Source: an uncultured Draconibacterium sp.
Lineage (GTDB): Bacteria > Bacteroidota > Bacteroidia > Bacteroidales > Prolixibacteraceae
Direction of reading: 5' to 3'
DNA: 64,000 nucleotides
NCBI RefSeq assembly: GCF_963674925.1
Contig: NZ_OY771647.1
Location: 1,813,501 to 1,877,500 of the forward strand
Numbering within the stretch: the first letter of the stretch is position 1; each line of letters starts with the position of its first letter. Positions 16,830-25,803 of this stretch are shown piece by piece. A program made the position numbers and the translations under genes. The notes beneath the pieces were generated by a model. The model was not told the DNA's origin, searched no databases, and saw only the letters and a program-made list of their open reading frames with translations.

Positions 16830-17924
16830 TCAGAAGTAAAAAACCGGGTTGGCATTCACCTCTGATAAATGGACTGCAAATTTAGGGAATTTTTTTGTAA
16901 GTATCTCATAAAAAAGTTCTTTAGTGAACTGTTCGCTTTCAAAATGTCCGATATCGGCGATAACTATTTTATTTTCGGCATCAAAAAATTGATGATATTT
17001 AAAATCGCCGGTCACAAAGAAGTCGGCTCCGGCCGCAATTGCCTGGTTTAGAAGAAACGAACCTGCCCCTCCGCAAACCGCTATTTTCTTCACTTTTTTA
17101 TCTTGTAAGGCAGTGTGCCTGATCATTTTTACATCAAAGGTTTTCTTTAACTGGCGAAGAAAAGCCGTTTCACTTTTTTCTTTGGGTAACAAGCCAATCA
17201 TACCTGCGCCAATCTGATCGAATTTATTGTCTAGCGAATAAATATCGTAGGCTACTTCTTCGTACGGATGCGCCTGAACAAGGGCATTTATAACTTTTCC
17301 CTGAAGGTAATCGGGAAAGATCGTTTCAACGCGGATTTCGTTTTCGTAATGTTGTTCGCCTTTTTTACCAACAAAAGGATTTGTGGTGTCGCTACCACGG
17401 AAAGTACCTTGCCCGTGCGCATTAAAACTGCACGAGTCGTAATTCCCGATTTGTCCGGCTCCGGCAGTAAAAACAGCTTCACGAACTTTATTGGCATGAT
17501 CAACCGGAACAAAAGTTACCAGCTTTTTCAGCATTCCGCCGGCAGGCTGAAGAATTTTGCAGTTCTCCAATCCAAGTTTTTCACAGATCTTTCCGTTTAC
17601 TCCGCCTGTAACACTGTCGAGGTTGGTGTGTGCAGCGTAAATGGCCACGTCGTGTTTTATGGCTTTTATCAACGTGCGCTCGATGTAGTTTTTTCCTGTA
17701 ATTTTTTTCAGTCCCGAGAAAACAATGGGGTGGTGGGCAATAATTAATCCTGCCTTTCTTTTTATTGCTTCATCAACAATAGCCTCGGTAACGTCGAGCG
17801 TAACCAGGGCTGCCGACACTTCAGCGTTTTTATCGCCAAGAATTAGTCCGGCATTGTCGTATGATTCCTGCAATTTTAACGGTGCAAGATCTTCCAAAAA
17901 ATTGGTAATATCTTTAATTTTCAT
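16830..17924 (-). CDS. Nif3-like dinuclear metal centre protein
   Basis: A 364-residue member of the Nif3/YbgI (GTP cyclohydrolase I type 2-like) family. The N-terminal metal-binding half has LQESYDNAGLILGD and IIAHHPIVFSGLK (HH metal ligands), then AAHTNLDSV. A central PII-like insertion (about residues 130-230) explains the length above the 250-residue short forms. The C-terminal half carries CGGAGSFL, FVTGDFKYHQFFDA and DIGHFESEQF, completing the metal site. The biochemical role is uncertain. The gene overlaps the upstream MerR gene by 11 bp, so they are co-transcribed. Confidence 0.93.
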   Translation of the reverse strand: MKIKDITNFLEDLAPLKLQESYDNAGLILGDKNAEVSAALVTLDVTEAIVDEAIKRKAGLIIAHHPIVFSGLKKITGKNYIERTLIKAIKHDVAIYAAHTNLDSVTGGVNGKICEKLGLENCKILQPAGGMLKKLVTFVPVDHANKVREAVFTAGAGQIGNYDSCSFNAHGQGTFRGSDTTNPFVGKKGEQHYENEIRVETIFPDYLQGKVINALVQAHPYEEVAYDIYSLDNKFDQIGAGMIGLLPKEKSETAFLRQLKKTFDVKMIRHTALQDKKVKKIAVCGGAGSFLLNQAIAAGADFFVTGDFKYHQFFDAENKIVIADIGHFESEQFTKELFYEILTKKFPKFAVHLSEVNANPVFYF

Positions 17925-18264
17925 TTTCTCCGAGTCCTTGTTTTATCGCGATTAGTTCTAGCCTGATATCCTGTAAACGTTTAACCACCTCGAAATTGTT
18001 TAATGTGTCTTCCGGGTTTTCCTTTAACTTTTTTCGGGCACCATCAATTGTCAATCCGCGTTCTTTTACCAAATGGTGTATCATCCGGATCGTTTCCAAA
18101 TCTTTAGGAGTAAACTGGCGGTTGCCCTTTTTGTTTTTTACCGGCTTTAGCGCCTCAAACTGGTTTTCCCAATAACGAATGTGCGACACGTTTACGTCAA
18201 ACATCTCGGCCACCTCGCCAATTGAGTACAACATCTTTTCTATTTTGGGCTTTTTGTATGGCAC
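17914..18264 (-). CDS. MerR family transcriptional regulator
   Basis: A 116-residue DNA-binding regulator consisting mainly of the MerR winged helix: YSIGEVAEMFDVNVSHIRYWE is the helix-turn-helix, followed by wing residues NRQFTPKDLETIRMIHHLVKERGLTI. A short C-terminal helix follows without Cys ligands, so it is not a metal-sensing MerR of the classical type. Short MerR proteins of this kind upstream of Nif3-like genes are common in Bacteroidota. It overlaps the Nif3 gene by 11 bp. Targets are unknown; autoregulation is possible. Confidence 0.9.
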   Translation of the reverse strand: MPYKKPKIEKMLYSIGEVAEMFDVNVSHIRYWENQFEALKPVKNKKGNRQFTPKDLETIRMIHHLVKERGLTIDGARKKLKENPEDTLNNFEVVKRLQDIRLELIAIKQGLGENEN

Positions 18265-18356
18265 GCGCTAATAATTTAGATGCAAGATAAAAGATTTTAA
18301 AGCTGCGACAAAGGAGTGAATGATTTTTTGAAGTACAGACCTTTTTAGAATAAAAA

Positions 18357-18395
18357 ACTTCCACCGGAATAAACCGATGGAAGCTTCAATATTTT
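18357..18395 (-). terminator. Terminator after the M23 peptidase gene
   Basis: On the minus strand a stem CTTCCATCGG / CCGGTGGAAG with loop TTTATT is followed by TTTTTTATT, just past the end of the gene at 18417. Confidence 0.78.
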
Positions 18396-18416
18396 CTTCA
18401 GGAAATTTCGAGACGA

Positions 18417-19397
18417 TTAGTCAAGCGACTGGCCAATATTTGCCGAAATTGCAATCATCTTATCGTATTCCTGTGGTGTAAGATCTTTAAACATGTAATA
18501 AGCCGGGTTCACTTTTTTACCGTCTTTGTGCACTTCGTAGTGCAGGTGTGGTGCCGTTGATCCGCCGGTATTTCCAACATAACCGATAATTTCGCCACGT
18601 TTTACCTGCTGGCCGCGTTTTACATTAAACTCGTTCATGTGACCATAAACAGTTTCGTAACCAAATCCATGATCGATTTTGATGTGCAAACCCAATCCAA
18701 CTTTACTTCTTTTTGAACCGGATACGTCGGTAACTTTTCCGTCGCCGGTAGCGTAGATCGGAGTTCCAACAGGAGCTGTAAAGTCTTGTCCCCAGTGCAT
18801 TTTTCGTACTTTGTAAATCGGATGAACACGGTAGCCCCATCCACTTGAAGTACGTTTTAAATCGGTATTGGTAATGGGCATAATTGCCGGTAACGAAGCC
18901 AGCATTTTTTCTTTGTTTAATGCCAGTTCCAATACTTCGTCGTATGATTTCGACTGAATATAGGCCTGTTTCGAAATTACATCAAGCTTATGTGCTGTGG
19001 CAATAACCAAATTGGCATTATCCATATCTTCCAACTCCGAATATTTATTCGCTCCACCAAATCCTGCATTTCTTACTGTTGAAGGAATTGGTTCGGCTTC
19101 AAAAATTACACGGTAGATGTTATCGTCGCGCTGTTGCAGTTCCGACAATACATTTTCTACTTTATCAAGGTCTTTTGAAAGCAACTCGTATTGGGTAAGC
19201 AAACGTTTGTTTTCGCGCATCAATCGTTTTGATCGCGGCGTATCGTAAAAGTTTACGAAGATTAGTGTGATTACGATAGCCAATGCCAAACTACTCGAAA
19301 AATAGGTGAGTATTTTTGTTGCTTTGGCTTTCCAACTTAATCCTACGCTCTCGTAACTGAGCGTATCCGGGTTAAATTTATATTTCTTTTTTGCCAT
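18417..19397 (-). CDS. M23 family metallopeptidase, membrane anchored
   Basis: A 326-residue inner-membrane protein facing the periplasm, probably a peptidoglycan endopeptidase or an activator of one. One transmembrane helix (about residues 28-48), then a coiled coil (KRLMRENKRLLTQYELLSKD). The C-terminal LytM domain is intact, with the zinc ligands in HWGQDF (H-x3-D) and HLHYEV and the flanking GYRVHPI and GYVGNTGGSTAPHLH. Similar proteins in Bacteroidota lie beside alaS, as here, where it diverges from alaS. All zinc ligands are present, so it should be catalytically active. Confidence 0.92.
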   Translation of the reverse strand: MAKKKYKFNPDTLSYESVGLSWKAKATKILTYFSSSLALAIVITLIFVNFYDTPRSKRLMRENKRLLTQYELLSKDLDKVENVLSELQQRDDNIYRVIFEAEPIPSTVRNAGFGGANKYSELEDMDNANLVIATAHKLDVISKQAYIQSKSYDEVLELALNKEKMLASLPAIMPITNTDLKRTSSGWGYRVHPIYKVRKMHWGQDFTAPVGTPIYATGDGKVTDVSGSKRSKVGLGLHIKIDHGFGYETVYGHMNEFNVKRGQQVKRGEIIGYVGNTGGSTAPHLHYEVHKDGKKVNPAYYMFKDLTPQEYDKMIAISANIGQSLD

Positions 19398-19575
19398 ATA
19401 AAAGGCCGGTTTTATCTCTTTTTTAATGTCTATTCATTAAATCCTATAACTTTGCATGGATTTAATAAAACGTGATTTTTCACGCGGCAAAGGTAAGTAA
19501 ATAACTCATAATTAATGAATTTGTTTTCTTTGCATTAAATATTTTTAACGAATTGATAAATCATACAGACGGAAA

Positions 19576-22197
19576 ATGAAGACTTCTATAGAGATACGTA
19601 AGGCTTTTCTCGACTTTTTTACCGAGAAAGAACATCAGATTGTAAACTCTGCACCAATGGTGGTAAAAGGCGATCCAACGCTGATGTTTACCAATGCGGG
19701 GATGAACCAGTTTAAAGACCAGTTTTTAGGTAACGAACCGGTAAAATATCCACGGGTGGCCGATACGCAAAAGTGTCTGCGTGTTTCAGGAAAGCACAAT
19801 GACTTGGAGGAAGTTGGTTTGGATACTTACCACCACACCATGTTCGAAATGTTAGGAAACTGGTCGTTTGGCGATTACTTTAAAAAGGAAGCGATCGACT
19901 GGGCATGGGAGTTTTTGGTAACTCGAATGGGAATTGATGCCGACCGTTTATATGCTACCGTTTTTGAAGGAAGCGCCGATGATAACCAGGAGCGCGACAA
20001 CGAAGCTGCCGGTTACTGGGAGCAATACCTTCCAAAAGACCGTATTCTGAACGGGAACAAAAAAGATAACTTCTGGGAAATGGGCGACACCGGACCCTGC
20101 GGACCATGTTCGGAGGTGCACGTTGATATTCGTTCGGAAGAAGAACGTGCAAAAGTTCCGGGGCGCGATTTGGTAAACATGGACCACCCGCAGGTGATTG
20201 AAATCTGGAATCTGGTATTTATTCAGTTTAACCGAAAAGCAAACGGAGCTTTGGAAAGTTTGCCTGCCAAACACGTTGACACCGGAATGGGTTTCGAGCG
20301 TTTGTGCATGGTTTTACAAGGCGTTCAGTCGAATTACGATACCGATGTTTTCCAAAGTACAATTGCCGAAATTGGCAAGCTGTGTAACAAAAAATATGGC
20401 GAAGATGAAAAGGTTGATATTGCCATGCGTGTTATTGCCGACCACCTTCGTGCTGTGGCTTTTGCCATAGCCGACGGTCAGTTGCCATCGAATAACAAAG
20501 CCGGTTATGTAATTCGCCGGATTTTGCGCCGTGCCGTACGTTACGGTTATACTTTCCTCGATTTAAAAGATGCTTTTATCTTCCGTTTGATTGATGTGTT
20601 AAAACAAACCATGGGAGACGCTTTCCCTGAGTTGGTAAGTCAGCAAACGCTTATTGAAAAGGTGATTAAAGAAGAAGAAGAGTCGTTCCTGCGCACACTT
20701 TCAACCGGTATTAAATTATTGGACGATATGATTTCGAAAGCGAAAAATGATGGCGCGACCGAAATTGCCGGAAAAGATGCATTCGTTTTATATGACACTT
20801 TTGGCTTTCCGCTCGACCTCACTGAGTTGATCACCCGTGAAAACGGTTTAGGTGTTGACGAAAAAGGTTTTGCAGTAGAAATGCAGGCCCAAAAAGATCG
20901 TTCGCGAAATGCAGCTGCACAGGAAACCGATGATTGGGTGGAATTGCGCAAAATTGAGAAAACAGAATTTTTAGGCTACGACAAACTGGAAGCCGAAATT
21001 AAAATAGCTCGTTACCGAAAAGTAACGCAGAAGAAAAAAGCGTTTTACCAGCTGGTATTCGATCAAACACCGTTTTATGGCGAATCGGGTGGTCAGGTTG
21101 GCGATGCCGGTTACATTGAATTCGAGGGTGTAAAAACATCGATTTTCGACACACAAAAAGAAAATAACCTTACCGTTCATTTGGTAAACGAGCTTCCTGA
21201 AAATCCGGAAGAAACGTTTTACGCTGTAGTAAATGCCAAACGCAGAACAAATATTGCGAACAACCACACGGCAACGCACTTGCTGCATGCCGCATTGCGC
21301 GAGGTGTTGGGTACGCATGTTGAGCAAAAAGGATCGTTGGTAAATGCCGATCATTTGCGTTTCGATTTTTCGCACTTCCAGAAAATGACCGAAGAGGAAA
21401 TTGCGACGGTAGAAAAACTGGTGAACGAAAAAATTCGCGCCAATTCAGTAAAAGAAGAAAACCGCGAAATGCCGATTGAAGAAGCTAAAGCATCGGGAGC
21501 TATGATGTTGTTTGGCGAAAAATATGGCGAGGCGGTTCGTGTAATTAAATTTGGCGAATCGGTGGAATTGTGTGGAGGAACACACGTTGCAGCAACCGGT
21601 CAGATCGGTATGTTGAAAATTGTATCGGAAAGTGCTATTGCTGCCGGTGTTCGCCGGATTGAAGCAATTACTGCCGACCGCGCCGAAAAGTACATTAACG
21701 ATCAACTGGCGTTGATTAACAACATTAAAGAAACGCTGAAAGGATCGAAAGATCTTTTGGGAAGTGTAACTACACTGTTGCAGCAAAATAACGAGTTGAG
21801 CAAACAAATTGAAGCTTTCCAGCAGGAAAGTTTAAAATTGACAAAAGCCAACCTGAAGAGCAAAGTGTTAAACGAAAACGGTGTAAATATTATCGCTGAT
21901 AAAATTATTATCGACAATGCCGGATTGGTAAAAGATTTGGCTTTCCAGCTAAAAGGCGAGATCGATGACCTGTTTTTGGTAATTGGTGCCGACGTAAACG
22001 GCAAACCAAATTTAACAGTGATGATTTCGGACAATATTGTTGCCGATAAAGGATTAAACGCCGGGCAAATTGTTCGCGAAGCCGGAAAAGAAATCAAAGG
22101 TGGCGGCGGTGGCCAGCCATTTTATGCTACTGCCGGCGGAAAAGATGTTGACGGTTTGCAGGCGGCTATCGAAAAAGCACTGTCGTTTTTGCAGTAA
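19576..22197 (+). CDS. alaS: Alanine--tRNA ligase
   Basis: Charges tRNA-Ala. The 873 residues carry all four AlaRS modules. The class II catalytic core includes KHNDLEEVG, HHTMFEMLGNWSFGDYFK and GDTGPCGPCSE. The tRNA-recognition region follows. The editing domain has the zinc motif NHTATHLLH (HxxxH) and the later CGGTHV. The C-terminal C-Ala domain has KGGGGGQPFYATAGGKD. The gene is monocistronic by layout: its start region diverges from the M23 gene and a 17-bp perfect inverted repeat lies 75 bp downstream. Confidence 0.98.
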   Translation: MKTSIEIRKAFLDFFTEKEHQIVNSAPMVVKGDPTLMFTNAGMNQFKDQFLGNEPVKYPRVADTQKCLRVSGKHNDLEEVGLDTYHHTMFEMLGNWSFGDYFKKEAIDWAWEFLVTRMGIDADRLYATVFEGSADDNQERDNEAAGYWEQYLPKDRILNGNKKDNFWEMGDTGPCGPCSEVHVDIRSEEERAKVPGRDLVNMDHPQVIEIWNLVFIQFNRKANGALESLPAKHVDTGMGFERLCMVLQGVQSNYDTDVFQSTIAEIGKLCNKKYGEDEKVDIAMRVIADHLRAVAFAIADGQLPSNNKAGYVIRRILRRAVRYGYTFLDLKDAFIFRLIDVLKQTMGDAFPELVSQQTLIEKVIKEEEESFLRTLSTGIKLLDDMISKAKNDGATEIAGKDAFVLYDTFGFPLDLTELITRENGLGVDEKGFAVEMQAQKDRSRNAAAQETDDWVELRKIEKTEFLGYDKLEAEIKIARYRKVTQKKKAFYQLVFDQTPFYGESGGQVGDAGYIEFEGVKTSIFDTQKENNLTVHLVNELPENPEETFYAVVNAKRRTNIANNHTATHLLHAALREVLGTHVEQKGSLVNADHLRFDFSHFQKMTEEEIATVEKLVNEKIRANSVKEENREMPIEEAKASGAMMLFGEKYGEAVRVIKFGESVELCGGTHVAATGQIGMLKIVSESAIAAGVRRIEAITADRAEKYINDQLALINNIKETLKGSKDLLGSVTTLLQQNNELSKQIEAFQQESLKLTKANLKSKVLNENGVNIIADKIIIDNAGLVKDLAFQLKGEIDDLFLVIGADVNGKPNLTVMISDNIVADKGLNAGQIVREAGKEIKGGGGGQPFYATAGGKDVDGLQAAIEKALSFLQ

Positions 22198-22537
22198 GAT
22201 GAAAATGGAACGCTGCTAACGCGGATTTTGCTGATTCTCGCAGAATAGTATATGCGGGTTAAGTGCTGCTACAAAGACCTTCAAGGTTTCCAAAACCTTG
22301 AAGGTCTTTTGTTTTAAAGATGCCCCCTTTTGATTGTCCGTAGTGCAGAAACAGTCGTCCTACGTTGGAATAAAACTTCCTGCCTCGTTCGCTTCCCATA
22401 ATCCACCGAAAAAAATACCAAAGGGGTTTTTGTTTCGTCTCTTTTTTTGATTTGTTCTAAATAAGGATTATTTTCAGCAACTATTTTAAGAGAAAACGGT
22501 TATACAAAAGACTTGAAATTAAATTGATAAAACTGAG
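22198..22537. other. Intergenic stretch of repeat fragments between alaS and ccsBA
   Basis: 340 bases with no supportable gene. It holds a fragment with the short direct repetition GCGGATTTTGCTGATTCTCGCAG (about 22218-22240; not counted as a clean element), a perfect 17-bp inverted repeat (listed separately), and a stretch at 22320-22440 that looks like degraded repeat DNA. The last 90 bases are AT-rich and should contain the ccsBA promoter, but I see no strong consensus match. Confidence 0.5.
22273..22309. repeat. Perfect 17-bp inverted repeat, probable alaS terminator
   Basis: AAAGACCTTCAAGGTTT at 22273-22289 and its exact complement at 22293-22309 are separated by only 3 bases, and a T-run follows. 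It can act as a bidirectional terminator. The core word is also typical of dispersed Bacteroidota intergenic repeats. Confidence 0.8.
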
Positions 22538-25500
22538 ATGAAGAAATTTTATTCATTTATAACATCCATGCCGTTTGCGGCATTTATTTTTCTGGGGCTT
22601 GCTTTTTCAATGGCAGTAGCCACTTTTATCGAAAGCAGCTATGGAACTCCAACTGCCCGTGCTCTGGTGTACAATACGCACTGGTTCGAGATACTTTGGG
22701 GGCTGTTTGCCCTCAACCTTGTCAATAACATGTTTCGCTACCGTTTTTTCACCAACCGGCGTTATACAATCGGTATTTTTCACGTGTCGTTTTTAGTGAT
22801 GATACTGGGTGGTGCAATAACTCGTTTTATTAGTTTCGAGGGAGTAATGCACATTCGCGAAGGACAGAGTGCCGACTATATTTTATCGACCAACGATTAT
22901 TTTTATGCCGGTTTTGAAGGGCAGGAAAAAGTGTCGCATGTGCGGTTCTCGGAGGTTACTCCCAAGCAGTTTTCTACAAAAATTGATGTAAATGGCAAAG
23001 CGGTAAAAGTAAAGGCCGTTGGTTTTATCGAGAATGCGGAGAAAAAGGCCATCGCTTCCGATTCGGGCGAGCCGGTAATCGACTTTGTTTTTTCAGCACC
23101 CAATACCCAGGGCATGCAATCGTTTTCTTTTAAAGGAGGAGACGTGTTGGATTACCCCGGTTTCTCTGCCGGTTTTGAAGTTGATGAAGAAAAAGTGATC
23201 AACTTTTTTATGCAGGATGGTGCATTGTTTATGACCTCTTTTGCGCAACTGGAAGAGACAACTATGGCCACGCAGGAGACGGTTGACTTATCTCCGGGCG
23301 ATACAATTCCCGTTAAACCAATGTTCTTATATGGTTATGATAATTTCCGCTTTTTGATTCGTAAATTCTTGCCAAGTGCCACATTTACGGCGGTAAAAAG
23401 CCAGGCTGAAACTGGTGAAGATGCTGTGATGGTGCAGATTTCTGATGGTGTGCGACAGCAAAATGTTCCGGTGTTTGGTCATTCGGGGCAGCGTGCAGAT
23501 ACAGTGCGTGTGCCGCTGGGCAACGGTAATTTAAAACTGGCCTATGGCGCTTTGCCGCTGCAGGTTCCGTTTAGCATTCATTTAAAAGATTTTCAGCTGG
23601 AACATTATCCGGGTTCAAATTCGCCGTCGTCGTTTGCTTCCGAAGTGGTTTTGGTCGATCCGCAAAAAGGCATTAACGAAGATATTCGCATTTTTATGAA
23701 TAACACCTTAAATCACCGGGGCTACAAGTTCTTTCAATCGTCGTACGACCGCGATGAACAGGGTACAATACTTTCGGTGAATTACGATTTTTGGGGAACC
23801 TGGATATCGTACCTCGGTTATATTTTGCTAATTGTTGGTGTGATTATGTCGCTCGTAAATCCAAATTCATATTTCCAGTACCTGGCCAAAAAGCTAAAAG
23901 CCAGTTCGGTAAAAGTAATCACAATCCTCGCCTTGTTGGGAAGTGTGGCTTTTTCAGCATCGGCACAAAGTGGTGTTGGAGCCGGAATTCCGCCGATTGA
24001 CAAAGAAGTGGTAAAAGAATTTAGCGAATTGTGGGTCCAAGGCGTTGACGGACGTATTGAGCCGGTATCAACGCTTTCAGGCGAAATAGTTCGTAAAGTA
24101 AGCCGCAAATCAGGATTGTATGGTTTATCGGCCGATGGGGTGGTGCTCAGCATGATGGCGTATCCCGAAATCTGGCAATCGATGCCCATTATTAAAGTGG
24201 CCGATAAATCGCTGGAAGGAGTGCTTGGCGCACAAAATAAATACATTACGGTTGAATCGCTTTTTGATGCAAACGGCAATTATAAAATTGCGGATGCGGT
24301 GCAGGCAGCTTATGCCAAAGCACCCGGAATGCGCAATCGAATGGATAAAGAATACATTAATATTGATGAGCGTGTTAATATCTGTTTTATGGTATTTCAG
24401 GGCTCTATATTTCATCTATTCCCGCGCGAACGGGTGGAAGATACCTGGTATGCACCCGGAAGTGCAGCTGCCGAATATTCTGATGGCGATTCGATATTTA
24501 TACAAAGCGGATTTCAGTTGCTGTTGCAGTCGATTACCGAAAACCAGAGTACCAATGCCGTGCAGGTATTGCAGGCGGTCGATAATTTTCAGGTAAAATA
24601 CGGAGCTGATCTCTTACCAGGCGAGAAGAAGAAAAACGTTGAGATTCTTTTTAATAAAGTAAATCCGTTTAAACGCATTTTCCCGTTTTACCTCTTGTTT
24701 GGTTTCTTGCTGTTGACGGTACTTTTTATCAATATTTTCAGGCAAAAACAGCTGCCGTCGTTTCTGCGGTATTCGTTTTTCGGATTCATTATAATCCTGT
24801 TTTTGGTACACACCGTTGGATTGATTGTACGCTGGTATATATCGGGCCATGCACCGTGGAGTAACGGTTACGAATCGGTGGTTTATGTTGCCTGGGCAAC
24901 CATGCTGGCCGGTATTATTTTTGGCCGAAAATACCCAATGGTTGTGGGTACGGCTGCCTTTTTAACCGGAATTGCATTGTTTGTGGCTCACTTAAGCTGG
25001 ATGAATCCGGAGGTGACCAACCTGGTGCCCGTGCTAAAATCGTATTGGCTGGCCATTCATGTGGCAATTATTACGGCGAGCTACGGATTTCTTGGACTAA
25101 GTATGTTCCTTGGAGTTTTGGTGATGCTATTGATTGTACTGCGAAGAAGTGTAAATGAGACAAAAGTTAACGGCTTTATCGAGCAGTTAACAACGATCAA
25201 CGAAATGTCGGCAACGGTTGGTTTGTATTTTCTTACCATCGGTACTTTTCTTGGAGGAGTTTGGGCTAACGAAAGTTGGGGCCGCTACTGGGGCTGGGAT
25301 CCAAAAGAAACCTGGGCACTTATTACTGTAGTGATTTACTCGTTTATTGTACACATGCGACTGATTCCTTCGTTAAAGGGAATATTCAATTATAATTTTG
25401 CGTCGATACTTGGTTTTGCTTCGGTGCTGATGACTTATTTTGGCGTTAACTATTACCTTTCAGGATTACACTCGTACGGAAAAGGTGTGGCCGATGGAGT

Positions 25501-25612
25501 CGATCCGGCGGTTCCTGCATCTATTTTGGTGCTGGCCGGATTAATTATCTGGGCCTATGTAAAAGACAATAAATATCAGTTGCAACAAGCCGAAAATGAT
25601 GTTGAGAACTAG
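22538..25612 (+). CDS. ccsBA: Fused ResB-CcsA cytochrome c biogenesis protein (CcsBA)
   Basis: System II cytochrome c synthase, which carries heme across the inner membrane and attaches it to CxxCH apocytochromes. The 1024-residue fusion has an N-terminal ResB/CcsB half with transmembrane helices near residues 10-30, 45-65 and 75-95 and a large periplasmic domain, a helix near 425-445, and a second hydrophobic segment around 455-475. The C-terminal CcsA half has about eight helices and the heme-handling WWD-type motif WGRYWGWDPKETWAL (about 910-925). Flanking conserved His residues are in HVAIITASY and FIVHMRLIP. A ResB-CcsA fusion is common in Bacteroidota and Epsilonproteobacteria. Confidence 0.93.
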   Translation: MKKFYSFITSMPFAAFIFLGLAFSMAVATFIESSYGTPTARALVYNTHWFEILWGLFALNLVNNMFRYRFFTNRRYTIGIFHVSFLVMILGGAITRFISFEGVMHIREGQSADYILSTNDYFYAGFEGQEKVSHVRFSEVTPKQFSTKIDVNGKAVKVKAVGFIENAEKKAIASDSGEPVIDFVFSAPNTQGMQSFSFKGGDVLDYPGFSAGFEVDEEKVINFFMQDGALFMTSFAQLEETTMATQETVDLSPGDTIPVKPMFLYGYDNFRFLIRKFLPSATFTAVKSQAETGEDAVMVQISDGVRQQNVPVFGHSGQRADTVRVPLGNGNLKLAYGALPLQVPFSIHLKDFQLEHYPGSNSPSSFASEVVLVDPQKGINEDIRIFMNNTLNHRGYKFFQSSYDRDEQGTILSVNYDFWGTWISYLGYILLIVGVIMSLVNPNSYFQYLAKKLKASSVKVITILALLGSVAFSASAQSGVGAGIPPIDKEVVKEFSELWVQGVDGRIEPVSTLSGEIVRKVSRKSGLYGLSADGVVLSMMAYPEIWQSMPIIKVADKSLEGVLGAQNKYITVESLFDANGNYKIADAVQAAYAKAPGMRNRMDKEYINIDERVNICFMVFQGSIFHLFPRERVEDTWYAPGSAAAEYSDGDSIFIQSGFQLLLQSITENQSTNAVQVLQAVDNFQVKYGADLLPGEKKKNVEILFNKVNPFKRIFPFYLLFGFLLLTVLFINIFRQKQLPSFLRYSFFGFIIILFLVHTVGLIVRWYISGHAPWSNGYESVVYVAWATMLAGIIFGRKYPMVVGTAAFLTGIALFVAHLSWMNPEVTNLVPVLKSYWLAIHVAIITASYGFLGLSMFLGVLVMLLIVLRRSVNETKVNGFIEQLTTINEMSATVGLYFLTIGTFLGGVWANESWGRYWGWDPKETWALITVVIYSFIVHMRLIPSLKGIFNYNFASILGFASVLMTYFGVNYYLSGLHSYGKGVADGVDPAVPASILVLAGLIIWAYVKDNKYQLQQAENDVEN

Positions 25613-25803
25613 TTGTCAATGAAATAAAATTTTAGAACAATAGACTCTGAAAGTCGACTCTGTCTGTTTTAACATTTTGTTTTACAGTCGATTAAAATTA
25701 TTTAGAATATTTATAAATAGAAAAGGACTGAAAAATAGCATAATCGCTTTGTAAATCAACCAACAACAAAAGCCTTATATTTCGAAGTTTTTAAAATTGA
25801 AAT